Positions 16,723 through 24,992 of a stretch of DNA of 64,000 nucleotides are shown piece by piece. The stretch spans positions 2,976,001 to 3,040,000 of the forward strand of contig NZ_KZ614149.1 in assembly GCF_002886255.1 (NCBI RefSeq), given 5' to 3'. This DNA is from Alteribacillus bidgolensis. GTDB taxonomy: Bacteria > Bacillota > Bacilli > Bacillales > Marinococcaceae. Made by a program: the position numbers and the translations under genes. The notes beneath the pieces were generated by a model. It had not been told where the DNA came from. It made no database searches and worked only from the letters and a program-made list of their open reading frames with translations. The stretch's first letter is position 1. Every line of letters starts with the position of its first letter.

Positions 16723-17742
16723 TTGGAAAATGAGTCCGAAGTATTTGATATTACAATCATTGGCGGTGGTCCGGCCGGCTTATTCACAGCCTTTTATGCA
16801 GGCATGCGCCAGACATCTGTAAAGGTTATCGAAAGTCTCCCCCAATTAGGGGGACAGCTGACTGCGTTATACCCCGATAAATATATTTATGATGTTGCCG
16901 GTTTTCCAAAGGTAAAAGCACAAGAACTTATTAATAACCTAACAGACCAAATGCAGCAATTTAAGACTGCTGTCTGCCTTAATGAATCAGTAGAAGATAT
17001 TGTCAGTATGAAAAATGATGTATTTGCATTAACAACAAACAAGCAAACTCATTATACAAAAACGATTATTATTACCGCTGGAAATGGGGCTTTTCAGCCG
17101 CGGAAACTCAATATTAAAGGAGCAGACGGCTACGAGAATTCAAACCTCCATTATTCTGTCAAAAATTTAGACCATTTTACTGACAAAAAAATTACAGTAT
17201 TGGGCGGTGGAGATTCCGCCGTAGATTGGGCCCTGATGATGGAGCCGATAGCAAAAAAAGTCACACTGATCCATCGTCGAGATAAATTCCGAGCCCATGA
17301 ACACAGTATAGAAAAGCTTCAAAGATCAAACGTAGAAATTTTAACATCTTATGTCCCAACCGAACTTGTAGGAGACAAAAAAATTGAGAAGCTAATCGTC
17401 TCAAAAGTAAAAGGGGAAGAATCTCGTTCCATTGAGGTCGATGAGATGCTGGTGAATTATGGTTTCATCTCTTCTCTTGGCCATATTAAAAACTGGGGGC
17501 TTGATATTAGTAAAAACTCTATCGTTGTGAATTCAAAAATGGAAACGAATGTTGATGGTATCTATGCTGTTGGAGATATATGTACGTATGACGGAAAAGT
17601 AAAGTTAATTGCTACCGGTTTCGGCGAGGCACCAATAGCTGTCAGCAATGCAAAAGTCTATATTAATCCGGATGCAAAGGTGCAGCCTTTACACAGCACC
17701 ACGGTCATGGGGAATAAAGAAAAAAGCGGTTCACCTGTGTAG
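16723..17742 (+). CDS. Ferredoxin-NADP+ reductase, thioredoxin-reductase-like (YumC type)
   Basis: A 339-residue flavoprotein, close to Bacillus YumC throughout. FAD motif IIGGGPAGLFTAFYAGMRQ, NADPH motif LGGGDSAVDWALM with HRRDKFRAHE, and the C-terminal FAD segment AVGDICTYDGKVKLIATGFGEA. There is no CxxC redox pair, which separates it from thioredoxin reductases. The start is TTG 16723, with GGAGGG 6 nt upstream; an earlier in-frame ATG at 16675 has no ribosome site. As first gene of the sigma-54 operon, it should move electrons from NADPH to the ferredoxin encoded next and so to the Rieske oxygenase. Confidence 0.9.
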   Translation: MENESEVFDITIIGGGPAGLFTAFYAGMRQTSVKVIESLPQLGGQLTALYPDKYIYDVAGFPKVKAQELINNLTDQMQQFKTAVCLNESVEDIVSMKNDVFALTTNKQTHYTKTIIITAGNGAFQPRKLNIKGADGYENSNLHYSVKNLDHFTDKKITVLGGGDSAVDWALMMEPIAKKVTLIHRRDKFRAHEHSIEKLQRSNVEILTSYVPTELVGDKKIEKLIVSKVKGEESRSIEVDEMLVNYGFISSLGHIKNWGLDISKNSIVVNSKMETNVDGIYAVGDICTYDGKVKLIATGFGEAPIAVSNAKVYINPDAKVQPLHSTTVMGNKEKSGSPV

Positions 17743-17773
17743 AGGCTGACACTATCTAATAAAAGGAGGAGTA

Positions 17774-18025
17774 ATGGGAGTGGAAAAATATACAAAAGTA
17801 GATAAAGCTACATGCATTGCCTGTGGGATTTGCGGTGAAATTGCACCTGACATATTCGATTACGATGAAAGTGGATTCTCCTATTCTATTTTAGATGAGA
17901 ACGAAGGGGTGATACCAATACCAACAGAGTTTGAAGATGATGTAGATGAGGCCGCCGAAGAATGTCCTACCGGATCTATTAAAACTGCGGAACGACCTTT
18001 TATAAGCCGCTGCATGGCAAAATAA
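17774..18025 (+). CDS. fer: [4Fe-4S] ferredoxin (Bacillus Fer type)
   Basis: An 83-residue acidic ferredoxin with one cluster motif, CIACGICGEIAPDIF (CxxCxxC), and the fourth ligand in CPTGSI. Length and layout match the single-cluster ferredoxin of Bacillus. A GGAGGAG site precedes ATG 17774; a GTG six bases further is a possible alternative start. It sits between its likely reductase and the Rieske oxygenase and probably carries electrons between them. A dedicated 4Fe-4S ferredoxin is unusual for carnitine-type oxygenases, which normally use a fused flavin/[2Fe-2S] reductase. Confidence 0.92.
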   Translation: MGVEKYTKVDKATCIACGICGEIAPDIFDYDESGFSYSILDENEGVIPIPTEFEDDVDEAAEECPTGSIKTAERPFISRCMAK

Positions 18026-18060
18026 AAAAATCCGTTTCTTTATAAAAGGAGGAAATAAAA

Positions 18061-19146
18061 ATGGCAACTTACAACAGTGTAAAAAATGCATCGAATCGTA
18101 CATTTGAAAGAGTGTTGACTTATGACAAATATACAGATCCTAAAGTATTAGAAAAAGAAACAGAGCTCATATTTTCAAAAACCTGGCAGCTCGTTGGTCA
18201 TGTCAGTCAATTGGAAAAACAAGGTTCCTTTTTCACTACGGAAGTAGCTGGTGAACCAATCCTTGTCGTTCGCGGGAAGGATGATGTAATACGTGCATTT
18301 TATAATGTATGCCCCCACAGGGCTACCCAGCTAGAGAAAAAAGAGTCAGGAGATAAAAAAATACTGCAATGCAGCTACCATGGATGGACGTTTAAACTTG
18401 ACGGCCAGCTGAACAAGGCCCCTAATTTTTCAGGTGAGGATTCTGCATGTGTTCAAGATGCATGCCTCCGCTCTATTCGTTTAGAAGTCTTAGAGTCTTT
18501 AATATTTGTAAATTTGGATGATAATGCAAAATCTTTAAGTGAATCATATGGTGACTTTTTCGAAAAGTTAAGCGAGTTTTCCTTTTTAAGCAGCTTGAAG
18601 AGAACGCATCAGAAAGTTCGGGTCGTTAAAGCGAACTGGAAAGCGTATATTGACAATTATTTGGAGTGTGATCATTGTCACGTCGCCCATCCAAGTTTCG
18701 TCAACACACTAGACATGGAAGATTATCAAATCATCACCTGTGACAATTATTCCATTCAAGGGTCAATCGTCAAACCTGATAAAAAATACGGTGAGGTAGA
18801 TTTAAACAATGCTGAAATGCAAGGCGGTACATTTTACTGGCTGTGGCCAAACCTCATGTTAACCATTTACCCGGGCCCTGGGAATATGGCAACTATTCAA
18901 ATGATTCCACAAGATCACGAAACATGTTTAGCTGTTTACACCTACTATTTCAAAGATGAAAATTTATCAAAAGAAGAGAAAGATTTAATGGAATTTGCCG
19001 AACAAGTCCGACAGGAAGATATTGAGCTTGTAGAAATGGAACAAGTTGGTTTTGCTTCACGTGCTTTTAATCAAGGGATATATTCCCCTTCCGAAAAAGC
19101 GATCATGCAATTTCATGAAATGGTAATGGAGGCATTAAATGAGTAA
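18061..19146 (+). CDS. cntA: Rieske non-heme iron oxygenase, probable carnitine monooxygenase (CntA-like)
   Basis: A 361-residue oxygenase alpha subunit. Rieske [2Fe-2S] ligands are Cys84, His86, Cys104 and His107 (CPHR, CSYHGW). The mononuclear iron site is His205, His210 (NYLECDHCHVAHPSF) and Asp320. Glu202 occupies the bridging position that in CntA replaces the usual Asp. From memory these are Glu205, His208, His213 and Asp323 in Acinetobacter CntA, a constant offset of three. Expected reaction: L-carnitine + O2 to trimethylamine + malic semialdehyde. The aldehyde dehydrogenase, D-malate-type dehydrogenase and BCCT transporter downstream fit that substrate. A betaine demethylase is the main alternative. 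Confidence 0.78.
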   Translation: MATYNSVKNASNRTFERVLTYDKYTDPKVLEKETELIFSKTWQLVGHVSQLEKQGSFFTTEVAGEPILVVRGKDDVIRAFYNVCPHRATQLEKKESGDKKILQCSYHGWTFKLDGQLNKAPNFSGEDSACVQDACLRSIRLEVLESLIFVNLDDNAKSLSESYGDFFEKLSEFSFLSSLKRTHQKVRVVKANWKAYIDNYLECDHCHVAHPSFVNTLDMEDYQIITCDNYSIQGSIVKPDKKYGEVDLNNAEMQGGTFYWLWPNLMLTIYPGPGNMATIQMIPQDHETCLAVYTYYFKDENLSKEEKDLMEFAEQVRQEDIELVEMEQVGFASRAFNQGIYSPSEKAIMQFHEMVMEALNE

Positions 19147-20590
19147 ATTGATGAAACAAACACAGACAGCAAAAAAATATTTATGGATCAATGGACAAAA
19201 GGTTGAAACTAACAGCTATTCCCCTCTATTTTCCCCATACTCAGGGGAGGAGATTGCTCAAGTAGCAATGGGAGATGAAGAACAGACGAAAGAGGCTGTC
19301 ACAGCAGCTTACAATGCTCAAGACATTATCGGAAAAATGCCAGCCTATCAGCGCGCAGAGATTCTTGAAAATGCAGTAACTCTTTTAAAAGAAAGATCTC
19401 TAGAAGCAGCTGAGATTATTTCTCTAGAATCTGCAAAGCCCATCAAATTTGCTAAAGCAGAAGTTGCTAGAACCATTGAAACTTACAAGTTTTCAGCAGA
19501 AGAGGCAAAAAGAGTTTATGGTGAAACACTTCCTATGGACGCGGCAGAAGGAGGAATTGGACGCTTTGGTTACACCGTGAGAGAACCTCTTGGAGTCATC
19601 GGAGCAATAACGCCCTTTAATTTCCCTCTGAACCTGGTCGCCCATAAAGTCGGCCCTGCTATTGCAGCCGGAAATCCGATTGTGTTAAAACCAGCTTCGC
19701 AAACGCCGCTTTCAGCTCTTTTTATTGGTGAGATTTTTAAAGAAGCTGGACTCCCTGAAGGCGTTTTAAATATAGTAACAGGACCGGGAAGCGCCGTAGG
19801 GGAAACTATTGTAAAAGATGAAAGAGTCAGCATGGTTACTTTCACTGGCAGCCCAAGTGTCGGAATTGGTATCCGTAATAAAGCAGGTCTAAAAAAGACT
19901 ACCTTGGAGCTTGGTTCTAATTCTGCATTAATTGTTGATAAAGACATCGATATAGATACGTTAATAGATCGTTGTATCATGGGTAGTTTTTCAAACCAAG
20001 GTCAGGTGTGCATTTCTCTTCAGCGCATTTATGTACACGAAGATAGCTATGACACTTTCATTAATACATTTACTGAAGCAGCCAAGAAATTACATGTCGG
20101 TGATCCTCTTGATGCAAAGACGTATGTGTCTTCTCTCATTAGTAAAAAAGAAACAGATCGCGTTCTGAAATGGATTAAGGAAGCAGAAAGCAAAGGGGCT
20201 GTGGTATTAACAGGGGGCAGTCTCCAAGACGGAATCCTCGAACCTACTATTATTACAGAAGCCAGTTCGGATTTAAAAGTATCCTGCCAAGAAGTATTTG
20301 GCCCCGTCGTTGTTGTAAATAAAGTAAAGACGGTTTCAGAGGCTATTAAATTAGTAAATGATTCTCGTTATGGCCTGCAAGCAGGAATATACAGCAGCAG
20401 TCTTGAAAACGCAGCCACGGCGTCACGGGAATTACAGGTTGGCGGTGTCATTATTAATGATGTCCCTACGTATCGGGTTGATCACATGCCTTACGGCGGA
20501 TTAAAAGAAAGCGGCACAGGACGTGAGGGAATTAGATATGCAGTAGAGGAAATGACAGAAATGAAATTAGTGGTGTGGAACCAACGTTAA
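19139..20590 (+). CDS. NAD(P)-dependent aldehyde dehydrogenase, probable malic semialdehyde dehydrogenase
   Basis: A 483-residue ALDH. Cofactor/oxyanion Asn in TPFNFPLNLVAHK, glycine motif FTGSPSVG, general base Glu in LELGSNSA (the usual LELGG is LELGS here), and the catalytic Cys in SNQGQVCISLQR. The C-terminal PYGGLKESGTGREG is standard. The gene overlaps the Rieske gene by 8 nt with GGAGG upstream of its ATG. In the proposed pathway it oxidises malic semialdehyde from carnitine cleavage to D-malate. Family is certain; substrate is inferred from the operon. Confidence 0.88.
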   Translation: MSKLMKQTQTAKKYLWINGQKVETNSYSPLFSPYSGEEIAQVAMGDEEQTKEAVTAAYNAQDIIGKMPAYQRAEILENAVTLLKERSLEAAEIISLESAKPIKFAKAEVARTIETYKFSAEEAKRVYGETLPMDAAEGGIGRFGYTVREPLGVIGAITPFNFPLNLVAHKVGPAIAAGNPIVLKPASQTPLSALFIGEIFKEAGLPEGVLNIVTGPGSAVGETIVKDERVSMVTFTGSPSVGIGIRNKAGLKKTTLELGSNSALIVDKDIDIDTLIDRCIMGSFSNQGQVCISLQRIYVHEDSYDTFINTFTEAAKKLHVGDPLDAKTYVSSLISKKETDRVLKWIKEAESKGAVVLTGGSLQDGILEPTIITEASSDLKVSCQEVFGPVVVVNKVKTVSEAIKLVNDSRYGLQAGIYSSSLENAATASRELQVGGVIINDVPTYRVDHMPYGGLKESGTGREGIRYAVEEMTEMKLVVWNQR

Positions 20591-20604
20591 GCGAGGGAAA
20601 ACGA

Positions 20605-21687
20605 GTGAAAAAATTTAATATAGCAGTCATTCCAGGAGACGGCATCGGCCCTGAAGTAATTGATGAAGGTATCAAAGTGCTAAATAAAGCAGCTGAAATG
20701 GATACAAGCTTTCAATTTAGCTTTACGTATTTTCCGTGGGGGTGTGAGTTCTACCTCAAAAATGGGAAGATGATGGACCCTGACGCCATTCAACAGTTGC
20801 AGGAATTTGATGCAATCTATCTCGGAGCAATAGGATTCCCTGGTGTACCCGACCATATCTCTTTGCGGGATCTATTGCTCAACATTCGCAAAAACTTTGA
20901 TCAATACGTAAATCTTCGACCTGTAAAGTTATTAAAAGGGGCACCCTCGCCCCTGATTTCTATAGCTAATGAGAATATAGATATGCTCTTTATCCGTGAA
21001 AATAGCGAAGGTGAATATGCAGGAGAAGGTAACTGGCTTTATAAAGGAAAAAGTCATGAAGTCGTCCTGCAAAACAGTGTATTTTCTCGTAAAGGTACGG
21101 AACGAATCATTCGAATGGCATTCGAAACGGCCAAAAAAGAAGGAAGATCGCTAACTAGTATATCAAAAGCTAACGCATTAAACTATTCCATGGTTTTTTG
21201 GGATGAAATCTTTGAAGAAGTAAAATCCGAATACCCGGAAGTTGAGACATCCTCCCTGCTTGTAGATGCAGCAGCTATGCTTATGGTTAAAGATCCTAAG
21301 CGTTTTGAAGTGGTCGTTACGTCTAATTTATTCGGAGACATTCTTACTGACTTAGGGGCAGCTATTGCCGGCGGTATTGGCCTGGCTGCAGGAGCAAACA
21401 TTAATCCTGAAAGAAAGTATCCTTCAATGTTTGAGCCTGTTCACGGCTCAGCACCCGATATTGCAGGCAAAGATATCAGCAATCCGCTGGCTTCGATTTG
21501 GTCAGCTAGTCAAATGCTCGACTTTTTCGGTTACAAGAAGTATGCCCAAGCTGCCATTGATGCGATCGAAACGCTCTTGTTAGAAGGACAAATATTAACT
21601 CCAGACATGAATGGAACCTCCTCGACTTCCGAAGTCGGAGACCGAATAGTGTCTATCATGGAACGTATGATTTCTCACTCTTATTAA
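20605..21687 (+). CDS. Tartrate/D-malate dehydrogenase (decarboxylating), isopropylmalate-dehydrogenase fold
   Basis: About 360 residues of the beta-hydroxyacid oxidative decarboxylase family. The opening IAVIPGDGIGPEV and the C-terminal GSAPDIAGKDISNP are family signatures. The substrate-loop segment VPDHISLRDLLLNIRKNFDQYVNLRPVKLL-like region (split here at family level) is typical of TtuC/DmlA rather than LeuB or isocitrate enzymes. The start is GTG 20605 with GAGGG 7 nt upstream; an in-frame GTG at 20575 lies inside the ALDH gene. R-carnitine cleaved at C4-N and oxidised keeps its geometry and gives D-malate, which this enzyme would convert to pyruvate + CO2. Confidence 0.85.
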   Translation: MKKFNIAVIPGDGIGPEVIDEGIKVLNKAAEMDTSFQFSFTYFPWGCEFYLKNGKMMDPDAIQQLQEFDAIYLGAIGFPGVPDHISLRDLLLNIRKNFDQYVNLRPVKLLKGAPSPLISIANENIDMLFIRENSEGEYAGEGNWLYKGKSHEVVLQNSVFSRKGTERIIRMAFETAKKEGRSLTSISKANALNYSMVFWDEIFEEVKSEYPEVETSSLLVDAAAMLMVKDPKRFEVVVTSNLFGDILTDLGAAIAGGIGLAAGANINPERKYPSMFEPVHGSAPDIAGKDISNPLASIWSASQMLDFFGYKKYAQAAIDAIETLLLEGQILTPDMNGTSSTSEVGDRIVSIMERMISHSY

Positions 21688-21695
21688 TAAACAAA

Positions 21696-21729
21696 GCCTG
21701 GCAGGACGAATGACCTCTTCCTGCTGGGC
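21696..21729 (+). other. Intercistronic hairpin before the BCCT gene
   Basis: GCCTGGCAGGA (21696-21706) pairs with TCCTGCTGGGC (21719-21729) with two G-T wobbles. There is no T tract, so it more likely affects mRNA processing or relative expression of the transporter than full termination. Confidence 0.45.
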
Positions 21730-21759
21730 GGAATATCGCATCATTAAAGGAGAGATTGC

Positions 21760-23331
21760 ATGAACAGTAACAAAGCTGTTTTTTACATTTCTTTAGTTCT
21801 TAGCTTGTTATTTATCAGCACCGGTATATTCATGCCGAAACATATGGAAGCGTTTTCAACATATTCTCTGGAGTTTATTTACAATAATTTAGGTTGGTTT
21901 ATTCTCGGAAGTGTCTTCATTTTCTTTGCTTTTTGTATGTATCTTGGGATCTCTAAGTTTGGCAGCATCCGATTAGGAGATGACACGGACCGCCCGGAAT
22001 ATAGAACAGCAACATGGATTGGCATGTTATTTAGTGCTTCTATTGGGATCAGTCTAGTATTCTGGGGAGTGGCAGAACCTGTTTCCTACTACGTGGATCC
22101 TCCCTTTGGCAGCAGTTCGTCAGAGGAGTCAGCTAAGCTGGCAATGCAATATGTGTTTTTACACTGGGGAGTGTCTGCCTGGGCCTGCTATGCATTAGTG
22201 GGAGTGTCTCTTGCTTACTTTCAATTCAGAAAAAAACTCCCTTCTTCATTAAGATCTGTTTTCTATCCCCTTCTTGGCAACAAAATTTACCGGGCTCCCG
22301 GCAAAATCATTGATGTCTTTGTCGTACTTTCTATTGTTATTGGAATATCTACGTCACTAGGTTTTGGTACACTGCAAATAAATAGTGGAGTTAATTTCTT
22401 ATGGGATTTCCCTGTGAACGTATACACTCAATCTATTATTATAGTTTGTATAACTGCTATTTTTATAATAGCAACCATATCAGGTTTAAAAGGGGCTATG
22501 AAGCACCTATCCAATCTAAACATGATTTTAGCATTCGCTTTAATAGGATTTGTTTTAATCCTCGGACCGACACAAGTGATATTCAAAAGCTTTTTCCAGG
22601 GTATTGGAGACTATGCACAAAACTTTATTGGAATGTCCTTTCGTACCGAGCCATACGGAGACGGCTCTTGGATCGCCAGCTGGACTTTATTTTATTTTGG
22701 CTGGTGGATTGCCTGGGCTCCTCTCGTTGGGAGCTTCGTTGCTAGAATATCAAAAGGGAGAACAATAAAGGAATTTATGATAGGAGCTGTCTTTATTCCA
22801 TCATTAGGATCTTTCTTTTGGTTCGCTGTTATGGGAACCTCTGCCATCCATCTCATTCAAAACGCTGGAAAAACAGCACTGGCACAATCTGTATCAACGG
22901 ATGTCACCTTTGCTCTATTTAACTTTTTTGACTACTTTCCACTAAGTATTTTTCTCAGTGTGCTAGCTATGGTGCTAGTACTCATATTCTTTATTACTTC
23001 AGCAAATTCAGCTGTTTTTGTGTTAGGCATGGTTAGTGAAAATGGCAATCCTAATCCTTCCTCACTGACAAAAATCGTCTGGGGAATAGTTATAGCTGCC
23101 ATTACCATTGTATTAGTTATAACAGGCGGACTTTCCGGTTTACAGTCTGCTCTAGTCGTTACATCCATCCCCTTATCTATCTTAATGCTTGTTATGTGCC
23201 GCTCTACCTATAAAGGATTACAACAGGATACCGTCATTATTAGCCATCAGGAAACAAATGAAACTAGAAGTCAAACAGCTAATGTAAAAGAAGACCTCCC
23301 AAGAAAAATGAAAAAAAGCAAAAAAGCCTAG
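21760..23331 (+). CDS. BCCT-family betaine/carnitine/choline transporter
   Basis: A 523-residue, 12-helix secondary transporter. Hallmarks: the glycine-containing helix SIGISLVFWGVAEPVSYY and the aromatic substrate box in FYFGWWIAWAPLVGSF, which cradles trimethylammonium groups in BetP and CaiT. Long osmosensing N- and C-terminal extensions like those of BetP are absent; the tail is short, charged and lysine-rich. The sequence resembles Na+-coupled OpuD-type members, so uptake rather than antiport is likely. Transport of the operon's substrate (carnitine or a betaine) is the reasonable role. An AAAGGAGAG site precedes the ATG. Confidence 0.9.
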   Translation: MNSNKAVFYISLVLSLLFISTGIFMPKHMEAFSTYSLEFIYNNLGWFILGSVFIFFAFCMYLGISKFGSIRLGDDTDRPEYRTATWIGMLFSASIGISLVFWGVAEPVSYYVDPPFGSSSSEESAKLAMQYVFLHWGVSAWACYALVGVSLAYFQFRKKLPSSLRSVFYPLLGNKIYRAPGKIIDVFVVLSIVIGISTSLGFGTLQINSGVNFLWDFPVNVYTQSIIIVCITAIFIIATISGLKGAMKHLSNLNMILAFALIGFVLILGPTQVIFKSFFQGIGDYAQNFIGMSFRTEPYGDGSWIASWTLFYFGWWIAWAPLVGSFVARISKGRTIKEFMIGAVFIPSLGSFFWFAVMGTSAIHLIQNAGKTALAQSVSTDVTFALFNFFDYFPLSIFLSVLAMVLVLIFFITSANSAVFVLGMVSENGNPNPSSLTKIVWGIVIAAITIVLVITGGLSGLQSALVVTSIPLSILMLVMCRSTYKGLQQDTVIISHQETNETRSQTANVKEDLPRKMKKSKKA

Positions 23332-23382
23332 ACTGACTTCATTTTCCGTCATACTGATTTTCATGAGCGTATTGGAATTTCA

Positions 23383-23444
23383 AAAATTAACTTGAAAAAT
23401 AAGAATTCATTGAGCTTTTTTCAAGTTAACTTTTAGTGAATTCT
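23383..23444 (+). repeat. Two interlocked inverted repeats after the BCCT gene
   Basis: 23383-23399 (AAAATTAACTTGAAAAA) pairs with 23416-23434. AGAATTCA (23402-23409), in the loop of the first, pairs with TGAATTCT (23437-23444), beyond it. The two helices interlock, so they are either mutually exclusive or form a pseudoknot. The first, with its T-rich 3' side, may be the operon terminator. Confidence 0.5.
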
Positions 23445-23487
23445 AAACTAAAAACTATTATTTATTATTAATAGAAATGCAAAAAAT

Positions 23488-23520
23488 AGTGCTCATCATT
23501 TATTCTACCTGATGAGCACT
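23488..23520 (-). terminator. Terminator of the coiled-coil gene at 23595
   Basis: Perfect 11-bp stem AGTGCTCATCA/TGATGAGCACT followed on the minus strand by ATTTTTT. Confidence 0.85.
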
Positions 23521-23594
23521 TATCCATACTTGAATATATTCGCCTCTCGTTTTTTTATCCATTTTTTCTCTTTTCGTGCTTAGTAAGAGCAGTA

Positions 23595-23927
23595 TTAAGA
23601 ACCCTCGTTATTACTTTTAATGGCCTCTATCTTTTTATTCAATTGTTCTAATTCCTTATTTGTATTACTTAATTGTTCCGTTAATTCTTTCTTTACATTG
23701 TCTAATTGTTCTCTTAATTCATCAAATTTGTGAGAAGAATTTTCAGTATACTGTTTAAATACCTCAACTAAATTCGTGTCCTTATCTTTCATACCTGAAA
23801 TGGCATTTGCAAAAGTGTCATCCTTAATCAAGGACGAAGCAGCTTTCCATATACCGTTTAAATCTAAAGTATTCTCCTCTGTAGATTTCTCTTCCTGTTT
23901 ATCCTTATCATTTTTTTGATTACTCAA
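23595..23927 (-). CDS. Small hydrophilic protein with C-terminal coiled coil, unknown function
   Basis: A 110-residue protein. A Lys/Glu-rich disordered N-terminus (MSNQKNDKDKQEEKSTEEN) is followed by a short globular-looking segment (LDLNGIWKAASSLIKDD) and a heptad coiled coil (about residues 65-105, LREQLDNVKKELTEQL). No signal peptide or cysteine. It starts at TTG 23927 with GAGGTG 7 nt upstream and is a single gene with its own terminator. I do not recognise the family. Confidence 0.65.
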   Translation of the reverse strand: MSNQKNDKDKQEEKSTEENTLDLNGIWKAASSLIKDDTFANAISGMKDKDTNLVEVFKQYTENSSHKFDELREQLDNVKKELTEQLSNTNKELEQLNKKIEAIKSNNEGS

Positions 23928-24292
23928 ATAAATTCACCTCTTTTTCTGGGTCCTAGTTTTTATTCCCTATTCAATAACTATGAAAAAAACAGTGGAATGC
24001 TTATTTAAGTGCCTGCTTTATCAGAAAAAGGGCTACCTATTTTATATCGACAACCATATTTCCCTATCTAGTTCTATACTCCGAAGTAGAAAAGACGGAT
24101 AGAGCTTTTTTTATCTTTGCACACAACCCGTTCTGCATTGGGTACAAAGGTATATTATGTATTATATAATTCTAGTAGATTAATAGCCTTTTTTCATTAT
24201 GAAAAGGCTTTTGGCCAAGCATTCAACGCTTTTTTACGTATTCTAACAATGTAAGAGGCGCCTCTTCTATTTCAAATAAAGGAGGGGTTAAG
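23928..24292. other. Intergenic region with a small hairpin
   Basis: No gene seen. AGCCTTTT (24185-24192) pairs with AAAAGGCT (24202-24209), followed by TTT, a possible weak plus-strand terminator with no obvious gene before it. Confidence 0.4.
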
Positions 24293-24433
24293 ATGAATTT
24301 AGTTGCTGTTGTAATTGCGCTTCTATTTTTATTAGCTCTGTTAGTTGCTGTACTTCTTGGTACTCCAGAACAACAACAAATCGTCATCGAATGCATCAAT
24401 GAAATTCTCGGTACTATCAGTTCTTCTAGTTAA
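24293..24433 (+). CDS. 46-residue single-span membrane miniprotein
   Basis: MNLVAVVIALLFLLALLVAV begins a strongly hydrophobic helix (residues 2-23), followed by a short soluble tail (LGTPEQQQIVIECINEIL) with one cysteine and a four-serine C-terminus. AAAGGAGGGG lies 5-6 nt before ATG 24293, one of the strongest ribosome sites in the window, and a perfect 14-bp hairpin follows the stop. Too short for family recognition. Possible roles (toxin-like peptide, membrane regulator) are guesses. Confidence 0.6.
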   Translation: MNLVAVVIALLFLLALLVAVLLGTPEQQQIVIECINEILGTISSSS

Positions 24434-24915
24434 GCTTAATCACTTCTAAACAATAGTACCCCCTAGATGTGAAGCACATCTAGGGGGTCTACCTATAATA
24501 TAGCGAAAGGTAGAGATCAAAAAGAGGGGCTGCATGGAACAATGAATGACTTATATTCTCCCATGCATATACATAGTGTAATCACATCAAGAACACCTCC
24601 GGATATGTCTCGTTTCGAAGGTGTTTTGTCATAAAGGGGCGTAATAGAATAACTATGGCAATGTAAATGATTGGAACAGTTTCTAATTGTTTGTTCCTCA
24701 GTCTGTTCATGCTTCCCCATTTGTGAATGATCACTAGGTAAAAAACTCAGCTTGTCACCATATAATAGAAACTGCCTAGGTAAAGGAATCTACTAAAAAC
24801 GCACACGTTATGTGGAAGCACGTCCTGCGGCAGCGTTGGCATATAGTAATTTTCGTAGTTTTGCTTATACTGTTTGTAAATAAAATTTCTGTACTTTCTA
24901 TCAGTATAAAAAATA
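24434..24915. other. Intergenic region with a perfect 14-bp hairpin
   Basis: ACCCCCTAGATGTG (24458-24471) pairs perfectly with 24475-24488 around a 3-nt loop, 24 nt after the miniprotein stop. No T tract follows. The rest of the stretch has one minus-strand frame (24517-24720) without a ribosome site, which I do not accept as a gene. Confidence 0.55.
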
Positions 24916-24949
24916 ACACTCGGATCAGGGATATACCTGAACCGAGTGT
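24916..24949 (-). terminator. Terminator of the S-layer gene
   Basis: ACACTCGG/CCGAGTGT with an inner CAGG/CCTG pairing, followed on the minus strand by ATTTTTT, about 44 nt after the stop codon. Confidence 0.85.
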
Positions 24950-24992
24950 ATTTGGTTTCCTTTACTAGATTCTCAATAAAGGATCGTTTTCG

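Noticed and set aside
24517..24720. 67-codon minus-strand frame
   Set aside because: No ribosome site, odd composition, no resemblance to a protein family.
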